Position numbers and translations under genes: made by a program. A stretch of DNA of 10,807 nt from Thermodesulfovibrionales bacterium. Lineage in GTDB: Bacteria; Nitrospirota; Thermodesulfovibrionia; Thermodesulfovibrionales; SM23-35. Location of the stretch: the NCBI GenBank assembly GCA_020062205.1, contig JAGUWT010000148.1, forward strand, positions 1 to 10,807. The letters run 5' to 3'. Below the pieces are notes generated by a model, which did no database searches, was not told where the DNA came from, and saw nothing but the letters and a program-made list of their open reading frames with translations. Each line of letters starts with the position of its first letter. Within the stretch, counting starts at the first letter, position 1. Positions 1-7,044 of this stretch are shown one piece after another.

Positions 1-38
1 AATAAATCCAAATGCCAAAACATTTGAACTTTATTCAT

Positions 39-57
39 CCTCTGTGACCTCTGTGGT
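39..57 (-). repeat. 9-bp-period CACAGAG repeat, copy 1
   Basis: Two CTCTGTG cores at 40-46 and 49-55 are spaced exactly 9 bp apart; read on the minus strand this is ACCACAGAGGTCACAGAGG. It lies about 30 bp downstream of the stop codon of the minus-strand GYD gene. The same core and spacing recur at 3909, 9170 and 9292, so this belongs to a dispersed intergenic family. Any partner arm would lie outside the window. No protein is encoded here. Confidence 0.75.
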
Positions 58-85
58 AAAACTTTTGTAGGCCTCAGGTATCTGC

Positions 86-376
86 TTATTTCTTCTTCAA
101 CTGCTTGATAAAATCAGAGACAGGGAGCGCTGCAAGGGTAAGAAGTTGCACAGACCCCCTCGAACCGAGATCAACAGACATCTTCATTACAGCTTCATTA
201 TCTGTAGCCTCGATAATATTCACAAAATCATATGGCCCAAGGACTGCATACTGTTCCTTCACCTTGATGCCCATTTTCTCGATCTCTTTATTCACCTCGA
301 GAATTCTTTGCGGATTCTCCTTGATAGTCTTCCTTCCCTCATCTGTTAGTTTACTTAAGACAATATAATAAGCCAT
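86..376 (-). CDS. GYD domain-containing protein
   Basis: This 96-residue protein is a single GYD domain (a ferredoxin-like alpha/beta fold of unknown biochemical role). It opens with the family's typical MAYYIVLSKLTDEG strand and carries the signature GPYD at residues 47-50, followed by a hydrophobic strand (FVNIIEA) and a C-terminal helix. There is no signal peptide or membrane segment, so it should be cytoplasmic. The start is supported by a purine-rich AAAGGAGGG a few bases upstream (381-389 on this strand). It begins 41 bp after the lon stop on the same strand and is probably the last gene of a galU-lon-GYD operon. A link to Lon is suggested only by position. Function is not assigned beyond the family. 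Confidence 0.9.
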   Translation of the reverse strand: MAYYIVLSKLTDEGRKTIKENPQRILEVNKEIEKMGIKVKEQYAVLGPYDFVNIIEATDNEAVMKMSVDLGSRGSVQLLTLAALPVSDFIKQLKKK

Positions 377-417
377 AGTCCCTCCTTTCTGCGAACAAAC
401 TTAGATTTATAGAATTG

Positions 418-2802
418 TTACTTGTTTTTCCTTTTATTATTGACTTTTTTCAGGGCAGCCTTCAGGACATCGTCCATTGTCTCAGCAAATACAAATTCCA
501 TATCCTTTTTGATATATTTCGGAATATCATCAAGGTCTTTCCTGTTTCTCTTCGGAATAACTACCCTTTTTATTCCCATCCTCTTCGCGGCAAGAGCTTT
601 TTCCTTCAACCCTCCGATGGGAAGCACCCTGCCTCGCAGTGTAACTTCTCCTGTCATTGCAACATTTTTACTCACAGCCTTCCCTGTAAGTGCTGAAGCG
701 ATTGCCGTTGCCATAGTAATACCTGCTGAAGGCCCATCTTTTGGGATTGCACCTGCAGGGACATGGATGTGGATGTCTGTCTTAGAAAATAAATCGTCTT
801 TTAAGCCAAGATTCTTTGATCGTGAACGAATATAACTTAAAGCAGCATGGGCAGACTCTTTCATAACGTCTCCAAGCTGTCCAGTGAGTGTAAGTTGCCC
901 TTTCCCCTTCATGGGAGTTGCCTCAACATAGATAATGTCACCGCCTGCTTCTGTCCATGCAAGTCCAGTTGCAACACCAACCTCGTCTTTCTCCATCTCT
1001 TCTTCAGGCAGATATTTAGGCACTCCAAGGTATCTACGGATATTTTGTACATTGATTACAAACATCTTTTCCTTGCCCTCGGCAATCTTTCTCGCTACTT
1101 TCCTGCACAGGTTTGCAAACTCCCTCTCGAGGTTCCTGACACCTGCCTCCCTTGTATACTGCGAGATTAAATTACGAAGTCCTGGGTCAGTAATTCTTAA
1201 TATTTTATTACTTATACCATGCTCTCCTAATTGTTTCGGTATCAGGTAGTTCTTGGCAATGCCAAGCTTTTCTTCCGTTGTATAGCCGGATAAAAAAATT
1301 ATCTCCATCCTGTCTCTGAGAGCGTTTGGTATGGTATCTATAAGATTACCTGTTGTAATAAACATAACCTTCGACAGGTCAAAGGGAACGGTAAGATAAT
1401 GATCCACAAATGAGTTATTCTGTTCAGGGTCAAGAACTTCAAGAAGAGCTGATGATGGGTCACCTCTGAAGTCCATTCCTATTTTATCAATCTCATCAAG
1501 CATAAACACAGGGTTATTTGTCCCTGCTGTTTTAATGCCTTGGATAATCCTCCCAGGAAGTGCACCAACATAGGTTCTTCTGTGCCCTCTAATCTCTGCC
1601 TCATCCCGCACTCCTCCAAGAGACATACGGCCAAATTCCCTTCCCAATGCACGTGCGATAGACCTTCCAAGAGAGGTCTTTCCAACGCCTGGAGGACCAA
1701 TGAAACAGATAATAGGTCCTTTCATATTTTCCTTTAACTTTCTGACACTCAGATACTCTAAAATTCTCTCTTTTACCTTTTCGAGATCATAATGGTCTTC
1801 ATTCAGTACCTTTTCTGCAGCCTTGATATCAAGGTTATCGGTTGTTGCTTTTGCCCATGGAAGTTCAACCAACCAATCGAGGTAGGTTCTTACCGTTGCA
1901 GCCTCTGCACTGTCAGGGTGCATCTTTTCAAGACGCTTGAGTTGCTTCTCAGCCTCTTTCGAAACTTTTTCAGGCATTTTTGCTTCTTCAATTTTTTTCC
2001 GGAATTCCTTAACCTCTTCTCCCCTCTCATCAATATCTCCGAGCTCTTTTTGTATCGCCTTCAGTTGTTCCCTCAGGAAATATTCACGCTGTGTCTTGTC
2101 AATCTCACCCCTTGCTTCTGACTGGATCTTCTGCTGAACTATGAGAAGTTCTATTTCCCTGCCTAAGATATCGCTCACCCGTTTCAGCCTCTGCAGAGGG
2201 TCTATGATCTCCAGTATTTCCTGTGCATTTTCTGATTTTAAACCAAGATTTGATGCAACAAGATCAGCAAGCCTGCCAGGGTCCTCAATGTTTTCCATGA
2301 CACCCATGATATCAGGAAGTATCGTCTTTCCAAGAGAGACTGACTTGTCCAATTGTTCCTTGACAGTCCTCATCTGTGCCTCATCCTCTATCGAAAGCAC
2401 ATCAGGTTTCTTTTCAATTATTTTTTCTATATTTGCCTGGAAGAAAGGCTCTGTCTGCGAGTACTTTTTTGTTCGTGCCTTGCTTAAACCCTGAACAAGT
2501 ATCTTTACCCTTCCGTCAGGAAGCTTAAGCATTCTCATAATGATACCGACCGCGCCGACAGAGTAAAGGTCTTCAGGCTTTGGATTTTCGATATTCATAT
2601 CCTTTTGTGTCAGAAGGAGCACCATCCTGTTTGTGTTGAGAGAATGCTCTATTGCCTTAATAGACATCTCCCTTCCAACAAAAAGAGGGAGTATCATGTA
2701 AGGGAATACGACGATATCTCTCACAGGCAATACGGGTACATTATCTGGTATCTCTACCTCTTTCTCTTTCTCAGTCTCAGTCTTTTGTTCTATCTCAGCC
2801 AT
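418..2802 (-). CDS. lon: ATP-dependent Lon protease
   Basis: This is a complete 794-residue Lon, the cytosolic AAA+ serine protease that degrades damaged and regulatory proteins. The N-terminal substrate-recognition domain spans about residues 20-215 (starting VPVLPVRDIVVFPYM), then a helical region. The AAA+ module has Walker A GPPGVGKT at 369-376 and Walker B FMLDEID ending near residue 439. The C-terminal protease domain has the catalytic serine in PKDGPSAG (S692). The lysine partner lies 43 residues later in GGLKEK (K735), the same spacing as S679/K722 of E. coli Lon. Length is typical. The start is preceded by AAGGAG at good spacing. It lies 28 bp downstream of galU on the same strand, so it is likely cotranscribed. 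The first 18 residues are a charged Glu/Lys/Thr tail from a short hexamer-like repeat. No heat-shock operator was seen upstream. Confidence 0.98.
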   Translation of the reverse strand: MAEIEQKTETEKEKEVEIPDNVPVLPVRDIVVFPYMILPLFVGREMSIKAIEHSLNTNRMVLLLTQKDMNIENPKPEDLYSVGAVGIIMRMLKLPDGRVKILVQGLSKARTKKYSQTEPFFQANIEKIIEKKPDVLSIEDEAQMRTVKEQLDKSVSLGKTILPDIMGVMENIEDPGRLADLVASNLGLKSENAQEILEIIDPLQRLKRVSDILGREIELLIVQQKIQSEARGEIDKTQREYFLREQLKAIQKELGDIDERGEEVKEFRKKIEEAKMPEKVSKEAEKQLKRLEKMHPDSAEAATVRTYLDWLVELPWAKATTDNLDIKAAEKVLNEDHYDLEKVKERILEYLSVRKLKENMKGPIICFIGPPGVGKTSLGRSIARALGREFGRMSLGGVRDEAEIRGHRRTYVGALPGRIIQGIKTAGTNNPVFMLDEIDKIGMDFRGDPSSALLEVLDPEQNNSFVDHYLTVPFDLSKVMFITTGNLIDTIPNALRDRMEIIFLSGYTTEEKLGIAKNYLIPKQLGEHGISNKILRITDPGLRNLISQYTREAGVRNLEREFANLCRKVARKIAEGKEKMFVINVQNIRRYLGVPKYLPEEEMEKDEVGVATGLAWTEAGGDIIYVEATPMKGKGQLTLTGQLGDVMKESAHAALSYIRSRSKNLGLKDDLFSKTDIHIHVPAGAIPKDGPSAGITMATAIASALTGKAVSKNVAMTGEVTLRGRVLPIGGLKEKALAAKRMGIKRVVIPKRNRKDLDDIPKYIKKDMEFVFAETMDDVLKAALKKVNNKRKNK

Positions 2803-2830
2803 GTTTTCTCCTTGGAGTTTTCCAATATTT

Positions 2831-3709
2831 TTAATTTTTCAATCTTGATGAAACTGCAATAAGATACTTCTTAAATGGCTCGGAAACCTGAGGATTTTTC
2901 AATGCAAGATCCACTATTGCCTTAAGGTAGCCAACCTTATCACCGGCATCATATCTTGTCCCTGTAAATAGATAACCGTATATCGGGCGTTTTTTCAACA
3001 ATCCAGAAAGCGCATCTGTCAACTGTATCTCCCCTCCCTTGCCCGGACCAATACCTTCGAGTATCTCGAAGATGCCAGGCGTAAGGATATATCTCCCAAT
3101 GATTGCAAGATCAGATGGTGCATCTGCCATCCTGGGCTTTTCGACAAGGCTGGCAATCTTATACACCCCATCTCCTACCTTGCTCCCATCAATCACACCG
3201 TATTTGTGCACTTCTGACATAGGAACCTTTTGAAGAGCAAGGATGGGAGCATTATATTTCTGATACAGGTTAATCATATCCTGAAGAAGGCTATCATCTG
3301 GGTCAATAATATCATCACTCAGGAGAACTGCGAAAGGCTCATCTCTTACGAACGGCTTAGCGCAATAGATTGCGTGGCCAAGTCCAATGGCTGCTTTCTG
3401 CCTGATATAAGCAAAATGCAAATGATTCAGACGGCTGATCTCTTCGAGAAGACCCTTTTTACCAGCCTTTTTCAGATTTTCTTCAAGTTCAAACGCAGAA
3501 TCAAAATGATCTTCAATTGCACGTTTGTATTTCCCTGTAATAATGATAAATTCTTCTATTCCGCATCCTGATGCCTCTTCGATGGCATACTGAATCATCG
3601 GCTTATCAACGATTGGCAACATCTCCTTTGGAGAAGCCTTTGTGGCAGGCAGAAACCTTGTCCCAAGACCCGCAGCTGGGAATATAGCCTTTCTAATTCT
3701 TTTTTCCAT
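2831..3709 (-). CDS. galU: UTP--glucose-1-phosphate uridylyltransferase
   Basis: GalU makes UDP-glucose from UTP and glucose-1-phosphate for envelope polysaccharide and sugar-nucleotide synthesis in the cytoplasm. The 292-residue protein has the expected nucleotidyltransferase layout: GLGTRFLP at 14-21 followed by TKASPKEMLPI (nucleotide binding), LGLGHA-like GLGHA at 109-113, the metal-binding SDD at 131-133, VEKP at 189-192, GEIQLTD at 226-232 and DAGDKVGY near 255-261. Length is typical. Glucose-1-phosphate thymidylyltransferase is the main alternative, but the TKASPKEML and GEIQLTD motifs fit GalU better. It is the first gene of the minus-strand group with lon 28 bp behind it. No good Shine-Dalgarno is visible before the ATG, and the predicted transcript leader is only about 11 nt. 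Confidence 0.96.
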   Translation of the reverse strand: MEKRIRKAIFPAAGLGTRFLPATKASPKEMLPIVDKPMIQYAIEEASGCGIEEFIIITGKYKRAIEDHFDSAFELEENLKKAGKKGLLEEISRLNHLHFAYIRQKAAIGLGHAIYCAKPFVRDEPFAVLLSDDIIDPDDSLLQDMINLYQKYNAPILALQKVPMSEVHKYGVIDGSKVGDGVYKIASLVEKPRMADAPSDLAIIGRYILTPGIFEILEGIGPGKGGEIQLTDALSGLLKKRPIYGYLFTGTRYDAGDKVGYLKAIVDLALKNPQVSEPFKKYLIAVSSRLKN

Positions 3710-3726
3710 TTTTAGTCGTAGGAAAT

Positions 3727-3735
3727 ATTATACCA
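3727..3735 (-). promoter_or_regulatory. Extended -10 promoter for galU-lon
   Basis: On the minus strand the sequence reads TGGTATAAT, a perfect TATAAT hexamer (3727-3732) with the TGN extension (3733-3735). No good -35 hexamer lies 16-19 bp upstream, which is normal for an extended -10 promoter. Transcription would start near 3720, about 11 nt before the galU ATG. This is inferred from consensus. Confidence 0.6.
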
Positions 3736-3849
3736 TATTTAAAAAGGGTGATTTCTCATAAAATTTAGTTCTTCAGACATTTCTAGGGAATTTCTCATTA
3801 TATTCTCCACACAATTCCCGGAAGAACCTAAAATTTTGACAGAAAAACC

Positions 3850-3879
3850 TTGCGTTCGTGCAAAAATAAGGATTATGAT
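3850..3879 (+). promoter_or_regulatory. Candidate sigma-70 promoter for the acpS operon
   Basis: TTGCGT (3850-3855) and TATGAT (3874-3879, five of six matches to TATAAT) are separated by 18 bp. Transcription would begin near 3886 and place the 9-bp-period repeat at 3906-3935 in the acpS leader. The -35 match is only three of six, so this is a tentative call. A better -35 (TTGACA at 3836-3841) lacks a good -10 at the right distance. Confidence 0.35.
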
Positions 3880-3905
3880 TTAGAAAATCAATAAAAAATG
3901 AATGT

Positions 3906-3935
3906 AACCGCAGAGAACACAGAGTGCACCGAGAA
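3906..3935 (+). repeat. 9-bp-period CACAGAG repeat, copy 2
   Basis: Three diverged nonamers run in phase: CGCAGAGAA (3909-3917), CACAGAGTG (3918-3926) and CACCGAGAA (3927-3935), preceded by TAAC. The tract lies between the divergent galU and acpS promoters, 26 bp before the acpS start. It is the same family as the tracts at 39, 9169 and 9292. No inverted partner was found in this intergenic region. Confidence 0.7.
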
Positions 3936-3961
3936 AAGATAAAAATATATTTTGAGGCGCT

Positions 3962-4342
3962 ATGGTTTACGGTGTAGGCATAGACATTGTAAAGATCGAG
4001 CGGCTAAAAAAGGTCATCGAGAAATGGGAAGATAGATTTCTTAAGAGGGTATTTACGCAAGGTGAGATTGCCTATTGTTATGAAAAAAAAGAACCCTACC
4101 TATCGCTTGCAGTTCGTTTTGCAGCTAAGGAAGCCTTAATAAAGGCGATAGGCTCTGCGGTACCGGTGTCTTTCACTAACATCGAAGTGATAAACATAGC
4201 CACTGGAAAGCCTGTTTTAAAAGTGAATGGAAGGCTTGAAGATTTTTTCAGAGAAAAATTCATAAAAAAGGCTCATCTTAGCCTGAGCCACGAGCATGAG
4301 TATGGTATTGCCTGTGTCATATTAGAGCAAGAAGAGAGATGA
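3962..4342 (+). CDS. acpS: Holo-[acyl-carrier-protein] synthase
   Basis: AcpS transfers 4'-phosphopantetheine from CoA to the conserved serine of acyl carrier protein, activating it for fatty acid synthesis. The 126-residue protein has the usual AcpS length. It shows GIDIV at 6-10 with metal-binding D8, RFAAKEALIKAIG at 52-64 with metal-binding E57 and K61, and HLSLSHE at 105-111. GAGG four bases before the ATG supports the start. The stop overlaps the nnr start as ATGA, so the two are translationally coupled. An acpS-nnr pairing is common in bacteria. It is the first gene of the plus-strand operon, after a 252-bp intergenic region. Confidence 0.96.
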   Translation: MVYGVGIDIVKIERLKKVIEKWEDRFLKRVFTQGEIAYCYEKKEPYLSLAVRFAAKEALIKAIGSAVPVSFTNIEVINIATGKPVLKVNGRLEDFFREKFIKKAHLSLSHEHEYGIACVILEQEER

Positions 4343-5931
4343 AAGTCGTTACTGCTGAAGAGATGAGAAATATAGACAGGGTTACCATTGAAGAATATGG
4401 CATCCCTGGTATTGTGCTTATGGAAAGGGCTGGACTTGCAGTTGCCTCTAAGATAAAGGATTTATTTGGCCGTAAAAGGGTTATTGTCATATCAGGTGGC
4501 GGAAACAATGGCGGTGACGGTTTGGTTGTTGCAAGAGTGCTTTATAATGAAGGGTGGGATGTGAAGATTTTTCTTACAGCAAGACCAGAAGATTTAAAGG
4601 GCGATGCCTTATTCCAGTATAATGCAGCAATTAAATTTGGCGTTAACATTTACCCCATGGAGGAATTTTTAACTTATCACTCATCACTCATCACCCGTCA
4701 CTCTATAATCGTTGATGCCATTTTAGGCACAGGGTTAAGCAAAAATGTCACTGGCAAGCTATCAGAGGTTATCAGCCTTATCAATAGATTAAACATACCA
4801 GTTGTTTCAGTAGATATCCCATCTGGTATCTCATCAGACAATGGGCAGATTATGGGAGAAGCTATAAAGGCAGATTATACTGTTACCTTCGGGCTTCCCA
4901 AGAGGGGGCACCTCTTGTATCCTGGTGCTGATTATACGGGAAGGCTTTTTATAGAAGACATTGGATTTCCACAAAAATTGCTCTTGTCAGATAAGCTTAA
5001 CGTTGAATTACTCGAAAAAAAGAATATCTCATCTCTCATCTTTGAAAGACAAAGATATTCACATAAGGGTGATTATGGCCATGTCTTTATTGTTGCAGGC
5101 TCAAGAGGAAAGACAGGAGCTGCGATCATGGCGGCGAAGGCTTGTCTAAGGACTGGTGCAGGACTGGTAACATTAGGGATACCAGAATCCTTGATAGATA
5201 TTTTCCAGTCACGTGTTACAGAGGAGATGACCCTGCCTTTGCCTGATAAGGTAGATGGCACACTGTCTGAAAAGGCGTCAGGCATGATACTCGATTTCCT
5301 CAATACAAAGGCTGATGTGCTTGCTATTGGCCCGGGTATCGGAGTAAGTGTAGAAACTGAAAAATTGATAAAAACCCTGATAAAGAATTCAAAAACTACG
5401 ATGGTTATTGACGCAGATGGTATCAATTCCATAAAAGGAGACAGAGGAATTTTCAAAAAGGCAAAAGCTCCGATAATCTTAACGCCACATCCTGGCGAGA
5501 TGGCAAAACTCCTGCATCAGAAGGCAGAAAGCAGAAAGCAAAATGCAGAAGTAGCCGCAGGCTTTAGCCTGCGTGATGAAATAGAGAAAGATAGGATTAA
5601 TACTGCAATATCCTTTGCAAAAGAAACAGGTACCTATCTTGTGCTTAAGGGTGTGCCAACCATCATTGCAGAGTTAGATGGAAAGGCGTTCATTAATTCA
5701 ACAGGGAATCCCGGCATGGCTACTGGAGGCACAGGTGATGTGCTTACCGGAATGATTTCCGGATTTTTAGGCCAGGGTTTGAAACCTATCGATGCATCTA
5801 TTACAGGTGTTTATATGCATGGTCTTGCTGGAGATATTGCAGTTGCTGAAAAAGGTGAACATTCTTTAATTGCAGGAGATATTATCGATAAGATACCTGC
5901 AGCTTTTGATTCTCTTTACAGTGATGGATAA
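4339..5931 (+). CDS. nnr: Bifunctional NAD(P)H-hydrate epimerase / ADP-dependent dehydratase
   Basis: Nnr repairs damaged NAD(P)H: the N-terminal domain epimerises R- and S-NAD(P)HX, and the C-terminal kinase-like domain dehydrates S-NAD(P)HX with ADP. The 530-residue fusion has both domains. The epimerase covers about 1-215, with TAEEMRNID at 5-13, GGGNNGGDGL at 53-62, DAILGTGL at 126-133 and DIPSGI at 159-164. The dehydratase covers about 240-525, with HKGDYGHVFIVAGS at 242-255, IGPGIG at 330-335, DADGIN at 358-363, TPHPGEM at 382-388 and NPGMATGGTGDVL at 457-469. Two in-frame repeat-derived inserts are present. The first, residues 112-122, lies before DAILGTG; the second, about 393-411, lies after GEMAKLL, where I recall relatives having only about five residues. 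Both sit in likely surface loops and all key motifs are intact, so the enzyme is probably active. Confidence 0.96.
   Translation: MKVVTAEEMRNIDRVTIEEYGIPGIVLMERAGLAVASKIKDLFGRKRVIVISGGGNNGGDGLVVARVLYNEGWDVKIFLTARPEDLKGDALFQYNAAIKFGVNIYPMEEFLTYHSSLITRHSIIVDAILGTGLSKNVTGKLSEVISLINRLNIPVVSVDIPSGISSDNGQIMGEAIKADYTVTFGLPKRGHLLYPGADYTGRLFIEDIGFPQKLLLSDKLNVELLEKKNISSLIFERQRYSHKGDYGHVFIVAGSRGKTGAAIMAAKACLRTGAGLVTLGIPESLIDIFQSRVTEEMTLPLPDKVDGTLSEKASGMILDFLNTKADVLAIGPGIGVSVETEKLIKTLIKNSKTTMVIDADGINSIKGDRGIFKKAKAPIILTPHPGEMAKLLHQKAESRKQNAEVAAGFSLRDEIEKDRINTAISFAKETGTYLVLKGVPTIIAELDGKAFINSTGNPGMATGGTGDVLTGMISGFLGQGLKPIDASITGVYMHGLAGDIAVAEKGEHSLIAGDIIDKIPAAFDSLYSDG
4674..4703 (+). repeat. 7-bp tandem repeat TCATCAC inside nnr
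   Basis: Four heptamers run in exact phase: TTATCAC (4674-4680), TCATCAC (4681-4687), TCATCAC (4688-4694) and CCGTCAC (4695-4701), then TC. In the nnr frame they encode YHSSLITRHS, just before the conserved DAILGTG of the epimerase domain. It is the same family as the TCGTCAC tract at 8041 in udg. Confidence 0.85.
5523..5550 (+). repeat. 7-bp tandem repeat GCAGAAA inside nnr
   Basis: Four units of seven bases run in phase: GGCAGAA, AGCAGAA, AGCAAAA and TGCAGAA. They encode a Lys/Glu/Gln-rich segment (AESRKQNAE) in the dehydratase domain. The unit differs in sequence from the TCRTCAC and AAGTTAC tracts, but the period is again seven. Confidence 0.75.
5556..5573 (+). repeat. Perfect GC-rich palindrome inside nnr
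   Basis: CGCAGGCT and AGCCTGCG form a perfect 8-bp inverted repeat around a TT loop, five bases after the heptamer tract at 5523-5550. It encodes AAGFSLR in the nnr frame. It is more GC-rich than its surroundings and resembles dispersed REP-like hairpins. No run of T follows, and it lies inside a gene, so it is not a terminator. Confidence 0.7.
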
Positions 5932-6601
5932 ATTAACATTCCCCGATATATTTGATAGTAATGTAAAGGCATTTTTTACTAAAAAACCTCTATGTGTGGA
6001 CATCGAGGATATCGGCAGTATCATGTCTATAAAAAAGAAGAACATCTATCTCCCCTTACAGAAACATACAGATACGATTTTATTGCTCAAATCAGATATT
6101 GAACCAAAGATAGCAGACGCCGTTATTACGAATAAAAAAGGTTTATTAATCGGTGTGCAGGTTGCAGACTGCGTTCCTATCCTTTTATATGATAAAAAAA
6201 CCTCAGTAATTGGTGCTGTTCATGCAGGATGGAGGGGTACGGCAACACAAATAATAAAAAAGACTATTCAATCAATGGTTGAGCATTTTGATTCATCACC
6301 TGAGGAGATTCTTGTAGCACTCGGTCCGAGTATCAGGTGGAGCTGCTACTCTGTCGGAGATGATGTTAAAGAAGCAGTTTGTAAAGCTACAGGAGATGGG
6401 GAATACTATATGCAAAGGAACAGTGGATATTGTGTTGACCTTTCTTCTGCTAATATGTATCAGGCATTATCAATGGGGATTCCTGAAACAAACATCTGGG
6501 TTTCAAATGAATGCACATATTGTAATCCAGAGAAATATTATTCTTATAGATATACGAAAAGCTATACAGGAAGCCAGGGAGGGTTTATCGGGATTTTGTA
6601 A
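5924..6601 (+). CDS. pgeF: Peptidoglycan editing factor / polyphenol oxidase (YfiH/LACC1 family)
   Basis: This 225-residue protein is a complete multicopper-oxidase-unrelated laccase-domain protein (YfiH/PgeF). Members act on purine nucleosides in vitro, and in E. coli the protein affects correct peptidoglycan stem composition. The likely zinc ligands are H48 (in QKH), C83 (in ADCVPILL) and H100 (in VHAGWRG); the 35 and 17 residue gaps closely match H71/C107/H124 of E. coli YfiH. GPSI at 134-137 and YSYR at 206-209 are also typical. ATG at 5924 was chosen because it gives the family-like N-terminus (DKLTFPDIF) and overlaps nnr by only 8 bp. An in-frame ATG at 5870 would add 18 non-conserved residues read through nnr. 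The stop shares one base with the tsaE start (TAATG). Confidence 0.92.
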   Translation: MDKLTFPDIFDSNVKAFFTKKPLCVDIEDIGSIMSIKKKNIYLPLQKHTDTILLLKSDIEPKIADAVITNKKGLLIGVQVADCVPILLYDKKTSVIGAVHAGWRGTATQIIKKTIQSMVEHFDSSPEEILVALGPSIRWSCYSVGDDVKEAVCKATGDGEYYMQRNSGYCVDLSSANMYQALSMGIPETNIWVSNECTYCNPEKYYSYRYTKSYTGSQGGFIGIL

Positions 6602-7044
6602 TGGGAAAATTTATAAGCAGTAGCCCCGATGAAACCAAAGATATTGGTTTCAGATTGGGAAAGCTTTTAAGGCCAGGGGATGTGGTGGCTCTGTATGGAG
6701 AACTGGGAAGCGGAAAAACGACAATGGTCAAAGGCATTGCAAATGCATTTGACATTGAAGAGAGAGAGATTGTCAGTGCCAGTTTTACCATAATTACCGA
6801 ATACGATTCAACGCCACCCTTTTCCCATATAGATTTATATAGAATTGAGAAGGATTCCGAACTTGATGAAATAGGTCTTTGGGAGCAGATAAAGGGTAAT
6901 GGTATTTCAGTTATTGAATGGGCTGAAAAGGCTGAGAGGTGGTTACCTGAGGATGTGATTAAGGTCAGGTTACGATCTACCGATAACACTATGAGAGAGG
7001 TTATAATAGAAGGTAACAATGAAAAAAATTGGGATAATCTGTAA
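6601..7044 (+). CDS. tsaE: tRNA threonylcarbamoyladenosine biosynthesis ATPase TsaE
   Basis: TsaE is the small P-loop ATPase that works with TsaB and TsaD to make t6A at position 37 of ANN-decoding tRNAs. The 147-residue protein has Walker A GELGSGKT at 33-40, SASFTIITEY at 59-68 (the family's S-P-T-F-T-x-x-x-x-Y segment), HIDLYRI at 76-82 and VIEWAE at 104-109. Length is typical. It starts in the stop of pgeF (TAATG) and its 3' end overlaps nadK by 26 bp, so translation is coupled. Its partner tsaB is often nearby in other genomes but is not in this window. Confidence 0.95.
   Translation: MGKFISSSPDETKDIGFRLGKLLRPGDVVALYGELGSGKTTMVKGIANAFDIEEREIVSASFTIITEYDSTPPFSHIDLYRIEKDSELDEIGLWEQIKGNGISVIEWAEKAERWLPEDVIKVRLRSTDNTMREVIIEGNNEKNWDNL

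Noticed and set aside
9..26. CAAATG...CATTTG hairpin as a terminator
   Set aside because: Six weak AT-rich base pairs, with no T run in either direction.
422..835. 137-codon plus-strand frame opposite lon
   Set aside because: Antisense shadow of the Lon protease domain with no recognisable family.
3786..3819. GGGAATT...AATTCCC inverted repeat between galU and acpS as an operator or terminator
   Set aside because: Seven-base arms with a 20-base loop and no T run; nothing else supports a function, so it may be chance.
3836..3841. Perfect TTGACA as the -35 of the acpS promoter
   Set aside because: No acceptable -10 hexamer lies 16-19 bp downstream; the TTGCGT/TATGAT pair is a better overall fit.
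5870..5923. Longer start for pgeF at ATG 5870
   Set aside because: It would overlap nnr by 62 bp and add 18 residues that look like out-of-frame nnr sequence; ATG 5924 gives a family-like N-terminus.
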